Notes: generated by a model not told the origin, from the sequence alone. 37,151 nt of DNA from Limivivens faecihominis (GCF_020686945.1 NZ_JAJEPR010000034.1:1-37151), one strand, 5' to 3'; numbered from the stretch's first letter, positions 7,812 through 16,729 are shown. Translations and numbers: made by a program.

Positions 7812-8642
7812 ATGACCAAAATACAATGGATCCTATTACTCGTATTTCTGCTGGCCGCCGGAGCGGCTGCCGTTATCACTATTTTACTCCGCAGAAAAAG
7901 ACAGCAGAACACAGAAAAACCGGAGACAATGGATAATCTTACCGACTTTCACTGCCACATTCTTCCCGGAGTGGACGACGGCTCCGAAGATATGGATATG
8001 ACGCTTCAGATGCTGGATCTGTCTTATGCCCAGGGCGTGCGGCGAATCATTGCCACTCCCCATTATCACAGGGGCCATGTGGAAAATGAGCCGGAGAAGC
8101 TTCGCGAAGTCCTGAAAAAAGTGCAGGAGAAAGCAGCGAAAAAATATCCGGATCTGGAAATCCGCCTTGGAAATGAAGTGTTCTACAGTGACGGCGTCAT
8201 TGAACTTCTGCGCCAGGGAAAGATCCTGCCCATGGGAGACGGGGAGAACAGCCGTTACCTTCTGGTGGAATGTTCACCGGATGACAGCTTCAGCCGGCTT
8301 CAGGATGCAGTAAGTCAGGTGACCCGTATGGGCTACCGTCCCGTGATCGCCCATGTAGAACGGTACCAGTGCATGTACAGGCAGAAAGACCGTTTCGAAG
8401 AACTGCAGAGGCAGGGGGCTCTCTTCCAGGTCAATTATAACCAGGTCAGAGAGAACCGCTGGCTCTTTCAACATGATTTTGTGGATCTGCTCGCCACGGA
8501 CTGCCATAATACAGAGGAGAGAGCGCCGAAGATTGAGGAAAATCTGAAAGCCCTCTTTGCATTCTGCAGTCGGGAGCAGATCGAAAAGATTCTTAAAACC
8601 AATCCGGACCGGATCTGGTTCAGCGGAAAAACTTCTCTTTGA
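7812..8642 (+). CDS. Membrane-anchored PHP-type tyrosine phosphatase (CpsB/YwqE-like)
   Basis: Likely a manganese-dependent phosphatase that dephosphorylates the bacterial tyrosine kinase controlling capsule assembly. The PHP metal ligands are all visible: DFHCHILPGVDDG (His47, His49), ATPHYH (His84, His86), GNEVFYS (Glu122), IAHVERY (His181) and DCHN (Asp230, His232). The protein differs from the usual CpsB form of about 240-250 residues in carrying an N-terminal membrane helix (5-26). The chosen ATG has AAGGAGAG upstream; the alternative Met40 lacks a well-spaced site. It stands just before a polysaccharide locus. No cognate tyrosine kinase is in the window. The stop overlaps convergent aroE by 23 bases. 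Confidence 0.88.
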   Translation: MTKIQWILLLVFLLAAGAAAVITILLRRKRQQNTEKPETMDNLTDFHCHILPGVDDGSEDMDMTLQMLDLSYAQGVRRIIATPHYHRGHVENEPEKLREVLKKVQEKAAKKYPDLEIRLGNEVFYSDGVIELLRQGKILPMGDGENSRYLLVECSPDDSFSRLQDAVSQVTRMGYRPVIAHVERYQCMYRQKDRFEELQRQGALFQVNYNQVRENRWLFQHDFVDLLATDCHNTEERAPKIEENLKALFAFCSREQIEKILKTNPDRIWFSGKTSL

Positions 8643-9477
8643 TGAGATCCAGAGGCATATCTTTCCCGGTCCAGATACGGAAAGCCTCCGCTCCCTGATA
8701 GAGCAGCATATAAAGGCCGTTGAAATGCGGACAGCCCGCTTCCTCGGCCATCTGAAGCAGCCGCGTCTTCCGGGGGTTGTAGATGATATCCGATACGATG
8801 AGATCCTTGTGAAGGAAAGAAGCATCCGGAAGAATACAGCCCTCCTCATGAGGAGCCATCCCCAGGTTCGTACCGTTGGTCAGGATCTGGCTGTCGGCGA
8901 GCTCCCGGCGGAGAACATCCTCGTCCTCATAGGAAAAAAGCTGGATTTTGCGGCCGGTCCGCTCCCGGAGAGCAGAAACGATCTTTAAGGTATGTTCGCG
9001 CTTCGGATCACGGGTAAAAAGAGAAATCTCCCGGACACCGTCCAGGGCAGCCTGCACCAGAATGGCGGTAGCTGCGCCGCCAGCACCGAAAAGCGTCATT
9101 TTTTTGCCGATGATATCAAAACCGGCGTCTTCACAGGCCTTCATATAACCGATACCGTCGGTGGTGTAGCCTGTGAGGACGCCGTTCTCGTTCAAAACGG
9201 TATTCACAGACCCGGAGATCTCGGCAGCAGGACTTAACCGGTCACAGAGGGCGGCCATCAGATTCTTGTCCGGCATTGTCAGGTTAAATCCCCGGACATT
9301 CATTTCTTTTAAGGCTTCGACCACGGAAGCCAGTCTGTTTTCTCCTACATCGAAGGCCAGATAGGCATAATCCAGGTCATGATACTGAAAAGCCGCGTTG
9401 TGCATGGCCGGAGAAATACTGTGCACCACAGGACTGCCCAGCAGGCAGATGAGGCGGGTAGAACCGGAAATATTCAT
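8620..9477 (-). CDS. aroE: Shikimate dehydrogenase (NADP+)
   Basis: Reduces 3-dehydroshikimate to shikimate in aromatic amino-acid synthesis. The 285-residue protein shows the substrate-binding SxS motif (HSISPAMHN, Ser20 and Ser22), the catalytic lysine in NLTMPDK (Lys71), the paired NTVLNENGVLTGYTTDGIG with Asp107, and the Rossmann GAGGAATA (131-138). An ATG 33 bases upstream is possible, but GGGAG lies at proper distance only before 9477. The TMPDK form differs from the textbook TxPxK signature only in the middle residues. A quinate/shikimate dehydrogenase relative cannot be excluded. The 3' end overlaps the PHP phosphatase gene tail to tail. Confidence 0.93.
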   Translation of the reverse strand: MNISGSTRLICLLGSPVVHSISPAMHNAAFQYHDLDYAYLAFDVGENRLASVVEALKEMNVRGFNLTMPDKNLMAALCDRLSPAAEISGSVNTVLNENGVLTGYTTDGIGYMKACEDAGFDIIGKKMTLFGAGGAATAILVQAALDGVREISLFTRDPKREHTLKIVSALRERTGRKIQLFSYEDEDVLRRELADSQILTNGTNLGMAPHEEGCILPDASFLHKDLIVSDIIYNPRKTRLLQMAEEAGCPHFNGLYMLLYQGAEAFRIWTGKDMPLDLIKEKFFR

Positions 9478-9537
9478 AGAAAAAACTCCCTTCAGATTGT
9501 TTACAGACACTTTAACACAGGAAAACGGGAAAGTAAA

Positions 9538-9574
9538 GACAGAAGATTTGTGGACAGAAAAAACGACTTCTGTC
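9538..9574. promoter_or_regulatory. Three GACAGAA elements at 15-base spacing
   Basis: GACAGAA occurs at 9538-9544 and 9553-9559, and inverted as TTCTGTC at 9568-9574. The steps are exactly 15 bases. The last two form a 7-base inverted repeat with an 8-base centre. The array lies between aroE and the polysaccharide promoter, ending 18 bases before the -35 box, as expected of an operator or activator site. Confidence 0.45.
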
Positions 9575-9592
9575 GAAAATTGAAAACGGAAC

Positions 9593-9621
9593 TTGATTAC
9601 CTATAGGGGGGGTGTTATAAT
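9593..9621 (+). promoter_or_regulatory. Promoter of the polysaccharide operon, with a G7 tract in the spacer
   Basis: TTGATT (9593-9598) and TATAAT (9616-9621) are separated by exactly 17 bases. Seven consecutive G at 9606-9612 lie within that spacer. Gain or loss of a G would change the spacing to 18 or 16 and so alter strength. Confidence 0.8.
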
Positions 9622-9679
9622 ATTTTCATATACTAAGTAGGGGGCTTATGAGTTACTAAAAATGAAAGGAAAGTTACAA

Positions 9680-11647
9680 ATGTCTAAGAAAGAGGAAAGA
9701 GAGCGGAAAGCTAAAATACAGCATTGGAAGGTTATCGCTTTTTATTTGGTGGTCTATGATATCATTGCGGTCAATTTTTCTTATTTCCTGGGATTGTGGC
9801 TGCGGTTTGATCTGCAGTATTCCAATATTCCGCGGGAATATCTAAGTGCATTTTTGAAATTTGCGCCTGTTTATACCGTTGCGGTAGTCATTGTCTTTTA
9901 TATCCTGCGTTTATACAACAGTCTGTGGCGGTTTGCCAGCTTTAATGAGCTGAATCGTATTTTTGCGGCCAGTGTGATTACGACAGTGATTCAGATCGTG
10001 GGTATTACCGCACTTTTCGTACGGATGCCGTTTTCCTATTATGTAGTGGGAGCGGCTACTCAGTTTGCCCTGATTACAGTTGTTCGCTTTGCTTACCGCT
10101 TTATCAATATGGAGAGAGCGCGGAGAGAGCAGAGTGCAAGGTCCAGACACAATGTCATGGTGATCGGTGCCGGAGCAGCTGGTCAGACGATTCTTCGAGA
10201 GCTTCAGAACTCAAAAGAGATTTCCGGAAAGGCTTGCTGTGTGATCGACGACAACCCGAACAAGTGGAACCGCTATATGGATGGTGTGCCGGTAGTTGGC
10301 GGCAGAGATTCCATTATGGAGATGGCAAAAAAATATAAAATTGACGAAATCTTTTTTGCGATTCCCACAGCATCTATCGAAGATAAGCGGGACATCCTGA
10401 ATATCTGTAAGGAAACCGGCTGCGATATGAAGAGCCTTCCGGGACTCTATCAGCTGGCAAACGGAGACGTTTCTCTAAGTAAGCTGAAACCGGTAGCTGT
10501 GGAGGATCTCTTGGGCAGAGATCCGATCAAAGTAAACATGGATGAGATCTTCAGCCAGTTAAAAGGAAAAGTCATCATGGTGACAGGAGGAGGCGGCTCC
10601 ATCGGCAGCGAGCTCTGCCGACAGATCGCAGCTCACGATCCCAAAGAGCTGGTTATCTTTGATGTATATGAGAACAATGCCTACGATATTCAGCAGGAGC
10701 TGAAAAAGAAATATCCGAACCTGAAGCTGGATGTGATCATCGGTTCCGTACGGGATTCCCGGAAAATCTTCAAGGTGTTTGAAACCTATCATCCAGAGAT
10801 CGTTTATCATGCAGCTGCTCACAAGCATGTGCCGCTGATGGAGGACAGCCCCTGCGAGGCTATTAAGAACAATGCCATCGGTACCTACAAGACCGCGTAC
10901 GCAGCTATCTCCCATGGCTGCAAGAAGTTCGTTTTCATCAGTACGGACAAGGCGGTCAATCCCACCAACATCATGGGAGCTTCCAAACGTCTCTGTGAGA
11001 TGGAAATCCAGGCTTTCGACCATAAGGTGAAAGAAGGAAAAGCCTGGGAGATCCCGCAGATCTTTACCCACTGGATGGACGAAGTAGTGAAAAAACCCGA
11101 GGTAGAAGAAACATTGAAAAATGCGAAGACAGAGTTCGTAGCAGTTCGTTTTGGAAATGTACTGGGAAGCAACGGCTCCGTGATTCCTCTTTTTAAAAAG
11201 CAGATTGAGGCAGGCGGCCCGGTAACTGTCACCCATCCGGATATCATCCGTTACTTCATGACGATTCCGGAGGCAGTCAGTCTGGTTCTCCAGGCCGGAA
11301 CCTATGCCCATGGCGGCGAGATCTTCGTACTGGATATGGGACAGCCGGTGAAGATCGACACTCTGGCCAGAAACCTGATTCGTCTCTCCGGCCATACGCC
11401 TGACGGAGATATCAAGATCGAATACACCGGTCTCCGACCGGGTGAGAAGCTCTATGAGGAGAAGCTGATGGCAGAGGAAGGCCTGAAGAAGACCGAGAAT
11501 GAACTGATCCACATCGGCTGCCCGATTCCCTTTGATATCGAAGAGTTCTTAAAAGAGCTGGATGCCCTGATGGAGGCGGCTTATAAGAATGATGATAAGA
11601 TCCGGGAGAGAGTGGAGCAGATTGTGACGACATATCATCCAGCATAA
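9680..11647 (+). CDS. Membrane nucleotide-sugar 4,6-dehydratase (PglF/CapD/WbpM-like)
   Basis: Expected to convert UDP-GlcNAc to the 4-keto-6-deoxy sugar at the inner membrane, the first step to a diamino-trideoxy sugar. An N-terminal membrane part of about four helices (residues 18-140) is followed by a nucleotide-binding region (VMVIGAGAAGQTILREL). The SDR domain has TGGGGSIGSE (302-311) and the family's Met-x3-Lys active site in STDKAVNPTNIMGASKR (Met432, Lys436), in place of Tyr-x3-Lys. An ATG 18 bases upstream (9662) is possible but lacks a close ribosome site; AAAGGAAA precedes 9680. It is the first gene of the operon, and its base composition still resembles the core genes. Confidence 0.92.
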   Translation: MSKKEERERKAKIQHWKVIAFYLVVYDIIAVNFSYFLGLWLRFDLQYSNIPREYLSAFLKFAPVYTVAVVIVFYILRLYNSLWRFASFNELNRIFAASVITTVIQIVGITALFVRMPFSYYVVGAATQFALITVVRFAYRFINMERARREQSARSRHNVMVIGAGAAGQTILRELQNSKEISGKACCVIDDNPNKWNRYMDGVPVVGGRDSIMEMAKKYKIDEIFFAIPTASIEDKRDILNICKETGCDMKSLPGLYQLANGDVSLSKLKPVAVEDLLGRDPIKVNMDEIFSQLKGKVIMVTGGGGSIGSELCRQIAAHDPKELVIFDVYENNAYDIQQELKKKYPNLKLDVIIGSVRDSRKIFKVFETYHPEIVYHAAAHKHVPLMEDSPCEAIKNNAIGTYKTAYAAISHGCKKFVFISTDKAVNPTNIMGASKRLCEMEIQAFDHKVKEGKAWEIPQIFTHWMDEVVKKPEVEETLKNAKTEFVAVRFGNVLGSNGSVIPLFKKQIEAGGPVTVTHPDIIRYFMTIPEAVSLVLQAGTYAHGGEIFVLDMGQPVKIDTLARNLIRLSGHTPDGDIKIEYTGLRPGEKLYEEKLMAEEGLKKTENELIHIGCPIPFDIEEFLKELDALMEAAYKNDDKIRERVEQIVTTYHPA

Positions 11648-11702
11648 AAAGCGAATTTTAAAGAAAAGTAGTAATCATATAAAATATAGAGGTGAAAGTA
11701 TC

Positions 11703-12959
11703 ATGGCTAGTGCAGATAAAATAGTTGAAATGAACAAAAGAAATATTCCGTTTAGTCCTCCTGATATTTCTGAATTAGAAATTGCGGAAGTGGCAGAAGC
11801 CCTTCGTTCCGGGTGGATTACAACAGGACCACGGACGAAAGAGTTGGAAAGAAGATTGGCGGAGTATTGTCATACAAGTAAAGTGGTTTGTTTGAATTCT
11901 GCAACAGCAGCGGAAGAACTAAATTTTCGGATTTGTGGTATTGGAGAAGGCGATGAGGTTATTGTCCCGGCATATACATATACAGCCACGGCAAGTGCAG
12001 CAATTCATTGCGGCGCTAAAGTCATTTTTGTAGATAGTCAGAAAGATAACTGCGAGATGGATTATGACAAAGTTGCCGAAGCTATTACTGAGAAAACAAA
12101 GGCAGTAGTTGCAGTTGACCTTGGCGGTATTATTTGTGATTATGATAAGTTATATGCTGTTGTTGAAAACAAGAAAGCATTGTTTAGGGCTAAAGAAGGA
12201 GATAGTCTGGGTGCAAGAATTCAGCAGACGAAAGGCAGAGTGCTTGTCTTTGCTGATTGCGCTCATGCACTTGGAGCTTCTCGTCATGGAAAAATGGCTG
12301 GTGAGATTGCAGATTTTACAGATTTTTCGTTTCATGCTGTAAAAAACTTTACCACAGCAGAAGGAGGAGCAAGTACTTGGAGAGATATAGAAGGCATTGA
12401 TAACGACGAGATTTATCATCAGTATCAATTATATTCTCTTCATGGCCAGAGTAAAGATGCACTCGCAAAAACACAGATTGGTGCATGGGAATATGATGTG
12501 ATCGGACCATGGTACAAATGTAACATGACAGATATTATGGCAGCCATTGGACTTCGCCAGTTAGACCGCTATCCGGGAATGCTTGAGCGAAGGAAAGAAA
12601 TCGTTGCAAAATATGACGCAATGTGCGATGGACTTGGCATAAATCATTTAGTTCACAGTGGAGAAAACTTTAACTCATCCCATCATCTGTACCTGACACG
12701 TATTCCGGGAATCAGTGATGAAACAAGAAGAGAGATCATCATCAAACTTGCTGAACGTGGTGTAAATACAAACGTTCACTACAAACCACTTCCGATGATG
12801 ACAGCATACAAAGAAATGGGATGGGATATTAAAGACTTCCCGAATGCATATGCATATTATGAAAATCTGATTACATTGCCGCTTCATACAAAGCTGAGTG
12901 ATGAAGATGTAGAGTATGTGGTGGAGAACTTTAGAGAAGTGGTTGAGAAATATATTTAA
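11703..12959 (+). CDS. DegT/DnrJ/EryC1-family sugar aminotransferase
   Basis: PLP enzyme that should aminate the 4-keto sugar made by the upstream dehydratase. The 418 residues include LNSATAAEEL for phosphate binding, FADCAHALGA with Asp185 and His188 near the cofactor, and the Schiff-base lysine in SFHAVKNFTTAEGG (Lys214). An extra segment at about 150-180 is longer than in the minimal family member. The ATG follows AGAGGTGA. From this gene on, the sequence becomes strikingly AT-rich, a sign of separate origin. Placement between dehydratase and phosphoglycosyl transferase points to a bacillosamine-like or AATGal-like donor; the exact sugar is inferred. Confidence 0.9.
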   Translation: MASADKIVEMNKRNIPFSPPDISELEIAEVAEALRSGWITTGPRTKELERRLAEYCHTSKVVCLNSATAAEELNFRICGIGEGDEVIVPAYTYTATASAAIHCGAKVIFVDSQKDNCEMDYDKVAEAITEKTKAVVAVDLGGIICDYDKLYAVVENKKALFRAKEGDSLGARIQQTKGRVLVFADCAHALGASRHGKMAGEIADFTDFSFHAVKNFTTAEGGASTWRDIEGIDNDEIYHQYQLYSLHGQSKDALAKTQIGAWEYDVIGPWYKCNMTDIMAAIGLRQLDRYPGMLERRKEIVAKYDAMCDGLGINHLVHSGENFNSSHHLYLTRIPGISDETRREIIIKLAERGVNTNVHYKPLPMMTAYKEMGWDIKDFPNAYAYYENLITLPLHTKLSDEDVEYVVENFREVVEKYI

Positions 12960-12976
12960 TAGAAGGAGAATTATTA

Positions 12977-13672
12977 ATGCTCAAAAAATGGGAAACTCTG
13001 CCTGACTTTATGAAGAATGATGCAGTTAGAGCATATTATGATTCATTGCAAAAGAAAAAAATCAGCATGTTTTTAAAACGAGCAATGGATTTTGTTGGTG
13101 GAGTGATTCTATTAATTATATTAGCAATTCCAATGGCGATTATAGCAGTAATGATTAAGTTGGATTCAAAGGGACCAGTGTTTTATAGACAGGAAAGGGT
13201 TACAACATATGGCAAGCATTTTAAAATCCATAAATTCAGGACAATGGTCAGTGATGCCGACAAAATTGGCTCTGCTGTAACTGTTGGGAATGACAGTCGT
13301 ATAACAAAAGTCGGAGCGAAACTTAGAGGATGTCGTCTCGATGAGCTTCCGCAGGTTTTTGATCTGATCTCTGGAAATATGAGTTTTGTTGGAACCAGAC
13401 CAGAAGCTGTAAAGTACGTTAAAAAGTATAAAGCCGAATATATGGCAACATTGCTTCTTCCGGCTGGGATCACCAGTGAAGCGAGTATTCGATATAAGGA
13501 TGAGGCGGAGTTATTAGATGCAGCAGATGATGTGGATCGAGTTTATGTGGATGAAGTACTTCCAGGAAAGATGAAGTATAACCTTCAAAGTATTAAGGAA
13601 TTTTCTTTTTTAGGAGAAATAGCTACGATGTTTAGAACTGTATTTGCGGTACTTGGAAAGGATTATGAGTAA
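12977..13672 (+). CDS. Small phosphoglycosyl transferase (PglC/WcaJ-type sugar transferase)
   Basis: Starts the repeat unit by moving a sugar-phosphate from the UDP-sugar to undecaprenyl phosphate. At 231 residues it is a monotopic PglC-size enzyme. A re-entrant hydrophobic helix (about 36-61) precedes GPVFYRQERV, the HKFRTM motif, the catalytic Asp-Glu pair in RLDELPQ (Asp122, Glu123) and FVGTRPE. The ATG follows AGAAGGAGAA. With the dehydratase, aminotransferase and following acetyltransferase it makes a complete initiation module. The C-terminal part matches bacterial sugar transferases generally, so the substrate is inferred from context. Confidence 0.93.
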   Translation: MLKKWETLPDFMKNDAVRAYYDSLQKKKISMFLKRAMDFVGGVILLIILAIPMAIIAVMIKLDSKGPVFYRQERVTTYGKHFKIHKFRTMVSDADKIGSAVTVGNDSRITKVGAKLRGCRLDELPQVFDLISGNMSFVGTRPEAVKYVKKYKAEYMATLLLPAGITSEASIRYKDEAELLDAADDVDRVYVDEVLPGKMKYNLQSIKEFSFLGEIATMFRTVFAVLGKDYE

Positions 13673-13686
13673 GGAGAAGGGCGAGA

Positions 13687-14301
13687 ATGGTTACTATAAG
13701 AGAAGTAAAGCCAGAAGAAAAAAAGTTAATAGATGAAATAGTGACAATACATTTAAATACTTTTACTGGATTCTTCCTTACATTCATGGGTCGTGGTTTT
13801 TTAAGACAGATGTATCAGTCATATTGTGATCATGATGAATCTGGATTATTAGTAGCTGAAGAAGATGGAAATGCTTTAGGATTCTTAGCTTTCTCATCTA
13901 ACTTTAGTGGTTTATATAAGTTTATGATTAAAACTCGTTTGATTCAGTTTGGTTGGTATAGTATTGGCGCTTTTTTTAGAAGACCTTCAGCTTTTATGCA
14001 TATTATTAGTGCTTTCTTAAAGCCTGGAGAGGCTAAACGTGAAGAAAAGTATGTAGAACTTTCTTCAATTGGTGTTGATCCTAATGTGAAATCAAAGGGT
14101 ATTGGTTCTAAGTTAATTGATGCTTTAAAGGATAAAGTTGATTTTAAGAAGTATGCCTATATTAATTTAGAAACTGATGCAGTTGATAATGAAGGTGCGA
14201 TTCATTTTTATGAGAAGAATGGATTTGTGAGAGAAAGAATGTTTGAGACTGATGAAGGACGAAAGATGTACGAGTATAAATTTGTAGGAGAAAAGAAATG
14301 A
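13687..14301 (+). CDS. GNAT-family N-acetyltransferase
   Basis: A 204-residue acetyl-CoA-dependent acyltransferase. The GNAT core is visible as EKYVELSSIGVDPNVKSKGI followed by GSKLIDALKD, which together give the acetyl-CoA pyrophosphate loop, and then YINLETDAVDNEGAIHFYEKNGF. AAGGAGAAGGGC precedes the ATG. It lies 14 bases after the phosphoglycosyl transferase and overlaps the next glycosyltransferase by four bases (ATGA), so translation is probably coupled. Its likely task is N-acetylation of the 4-amino sugar, the step done by the hexapeptide enzyme PglD in the Campylobacter pathway. That role is inferred from position. Confidence 0.85.
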   Translation: MVTIREVKPEEKKLIDEIVTIHLNTFTGFFLTFMGRGFLRQMYQSYCDHDESGLLVAEEDGNALGFLAFSSNFSGLYKFMIKTRLIQFGWYSIGAFFRRPSAFMHIISAFLKPGEAKREEKYVELSSIGVDPNVKSKGIGSKLIDALKDKVDFKKYAYINLETDAVDNEGAIHFYEKNGFVRERMFETDEGRKMYEYKFVGEKK

Positions 14302-15542
14302 ATATACTTTTTCTAGATGCTTATTACGAACCAGAAACAATTGCATACACTCACTTGGAAAGAGATTTGATTGAAGGATTAATCTCAGACGGACATAAAA
14401 TTGATATTATTTGTCCGATTCCAACGCGTGGAATTGATAAGAAAACAAGAGAGAAGTATAAAAATAAAAAACTAGAAAAGAAATACAACGGTTTTGTTAC
14501 AGTGAAACGTTTTATGGCACCACAAGAGGGAAAAAATCCGTTAGGAAGAGCATTTAGATATTTTTGGTGTAATTTTAGAACATATCAAATTGCAGTAAAG
14601 AATAAAGATATTGATATTGTTTTTTCAAACAGTACGCCACCAACACAAGGAGCATTAAGTGCCTTGGTAGCTCGAAAATTAAGCAAGAAGACCGGGAAAA
14701 AAGTTCCATTCTTGTATAACCTTCAGGATATATTTCCAGATTCTCTTGTAAATTCTAATTTAACTCATAAGGACAGTATCCTGTGGAAAATAGGAAGGAA
14801 ACTTGAGGGTTTCACATATCGTAACGCTGATAAAATTATAGTCATTAGTAAATCCTTCAAAAAGAATTTATTAGCTAAGGGTGTATCAGAGAAAAAAGTA
14901 GAAATTATATCTAACTGGATCGATTTAGAATCTGTTCATCCTGTAGAGAGAAAAGATAATAAATTGATTGATGAGTTTAATTTAGATCCAAGTAAATTCT
15001 TAGTTGTCTACGCAGGAAATTTTGGTGCATCTCAGGGAGCAGATATTATCTTAAAAGTAGCAGATCAATTGAAAGAATATGATGATATCCAGTTCTTGAT
15101 TTTGGGTGGAGGTGCGGAATTCGATAAAGCTAAGAAAACTGTAGCTGATAATCAAATGTCAAATGTCATTATACATGGTTTATTACCAAGCAATAGGATA
15201 TCAGAAGTATATTCACTTGGAAATATAGCGTTAATTACATGTAAAAAAGGTGTGGGCAAAGCCGGTATGCCTAGTAAAACTTGGAGTATAATGGCGTGTA
15301 ATACACCTATAGTAGCGTCTTTTGATACAGGAAGTGAATTGGATGATATATTATCCTCTGCAAATGCAGGGATATGCATAGAGCCAGAGAATCCGGAAAA
15401 ATTGAAAGATAGCATATTGGATTATAAAGAAAAGAGTTGCTCTAATAGGAGTAATGCTAGAAACTATGTTTTTGAACATGTTTCAAAAAAGGTATGTGTA
15501 AATAAATACCTTGATATGTTTAAAGTGTGTACAAAAAATTAG
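14298..15542 (+). CDS. GT4-family glycosyltransferase (WbuB-like)
   Basis: A 414-residue GT-B fold glycosyltransferase that should add a sugar to the lipid-linked repeat unit on the cytosolic face. The N-terminal half begins NILFLDAYYEPETIAYTHLERDL and includes FLYNLQDIFPDSLVNS and the linker ADKIIVISKSFKKNL. The C-terminal donor domain includes LVVYAGNFGASQGADIIL and GKAGMPSKTWSIMACNTPIV, typical of WbuB/WcaI-like enzymes. It shares the ATGA overlap with the acetyltransferase. Donor and linkage cannot be read from sequence. Confidence 0.9.
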   Translation: MNILFLDAYYEPETIAYTHLERDLIEGLISDGHKIDIICPIPTRGIDKKTREKYKNKKLEKKYNGFVTVKRFMAPQEGKNPLGRAFRYFWCNFRTYQIAVKNKDIDIVFSNSTPPTQGALSALVARKLSKKTGKKVPFLYNLQDIFPDSLVNSNLTHKDSILWKIGRKLEGFTYRNADKIIVISKSFKKNLLAKGVSEKKVEIISNWIDLESVHPVERKDNKLIDEFNLDPSKFLVVYAGNFGASQGADIILKVADQLKEYDDIQFLILGGGAEFDKAKKTVADNQMSNVIIHGLLPSNRISEVYSLGNIALITCKKGVGKAGMPSKTWSIMACNTPIVASFDTGSELDDILSSANAGICIEPENPEKLKDSILDYKEKSCSNRSNARNYVFEHVSKKVCVNKYLDMFKVCTKN

Positions 15543-15627
15543 AATTATAACGCTTTCTATTTTATTTCTAACACCTGTTTTTGAATTGGAAATATTTGAT
15601 TGGATTTTTTAGAAAGGAAATAAAAAT

Positions 15628-16671
15628 ATGTCTAATATTAGTATTGATAAAAAAGTAATACTAGTTTCACCTTTGCCGCCGCCTGTGGGGGGGATTGCGT
15701 CGTGGACAGAAAGCTATATAAAGTATGCTGAAAAAAACGATATAAAATGTCATCTCATAAATTCAGCAGTTGTTGGCGAAAGAGTTCAAACAGGTAAAAT
15801 ATCATACAAGGATGAAATTAAAAGAACAAAAAAACTTCATGATGAATTAAAACGTTGGAGCAAACAAGAAAAAGACACAGTTATTCACTATAATGCGTCT
15901 TGTTTTACGAAGGGGCTTATAAGAGATTTATTTGTATTAGCTGGAATCAAGGCTCCTATTGTATATCAGTGTCATTGTAATTTAGACACTAATATAAATA
16001 ATCGTTTAGCTAAATTAATGTTTAGTTTGGTGTGCAAAATGGTTGCAGTGGTTTGTGTTTTAAATACAGCATCAGTAAAAACAGCAAAATTATATCATAA
16101 TAATGTGTTTTATGTTCCGAACTTTATAGACAAACCTACTCTTGAGAATAAATATATAAGCGAGCATATAGAAAATGTTTGTTTCGTAGGAAGAGTTGAA
16201 AAGCGTAAAGGTATTCAAGAATTATTAAATGCCGCAAAAGTTCTACCGGAAATTCATTTTAATATTATAGGACCAATCGAGGATAAAAATTTTAAAAATA
16301 TCTATATTCCGAATGTCAAATTTTGGGGAAGTGTAGATAATAAAGAAATTTTTGGTGTTTTAAAGGAAATGGATGTGTATATTTTGCCAAGTTATTCGGA
16401 AGGCTTTCCTTTAGGTGTATTAGAGGCAATGAGTTGTGGAGTGCCTGTAATAGCATCAGATGTGGGAGCAATAAAAGATATGCTAGGTGAGAAAGGTGGA
16501 TTGATTATTAAGCCTAAATCTTCAGATGATATTATTAGCTCATTAAATAAAATGAAATCTAAAGAAATTAGAAAACAAATGAGTGATTTTAATATAAATA
16601 GAGTTAAAGAGTTTTATACAATAGATGCTGTGATGAAACAATTTTTGAATATATATTCATCATATGTATGA
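15628..16671 (+). CDS. GT4-family glycosyltransferase
   Basis: A 347-residue retaining GT-B glycosyltransferase. PLPPPVGGIASW near the N-terminus is the acceptor-side glycine loop. CFVGRVEKRKGIQELLNAA and the E-x7-E region EGFPLGVLEAMSCGVPVIAS form the nucleotide-sugar site. AGAAAGGAAAT precedes the ATG. Codons for the PVGG segment contain a run of seven G (15687-15693), unusual in this AT-rich gene and a possible slippage site. The gene lies 85 bases after the previous glycosyltransferase. Confidence 0.9.
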   Translation: MSNISIDKKVILVSPLPPPVGGIASWTESYIKYAEKNDIKCHLINSAVVGERVQTGKISYKDEIKRTKKLHDELKRWSKQEKDTVIHYNASCFTKGLIRDLFVLAGIKAPIVYQCHCNLDTNINNRLAKLMFSLVCKMVAVVCVLNTASVKTAKLYHNNVFYVPNFIDKPTLENKYISEHIENVCFVGRVEKRKGIQELLNAAKVLPEIHFNIIGPIEDKNFKNIYIPNVKFWGSVDNKEIFGVLKEMDVYILPSYSEGFPLGVLEAMSCGVPVIASDVGAIKDMLGEKGGLIIKPKSSDDIISSLNKMKSKEIRKQMSDFNINRVKEFYTIDAVMKQFLNIYSSYV

Positions 16672-16729
16672 GAAAGAGTTTTTCAGAGAATGTTTAATGA
16701 AATGAGGATGTAATAGAGAAAGATGATAA

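Noticed and set aside
10559..11512. A 317-codon minus-strand frame
   Set aside because: Lies antisense to the SDR domain of the dehydratase and shows no domain pattern.
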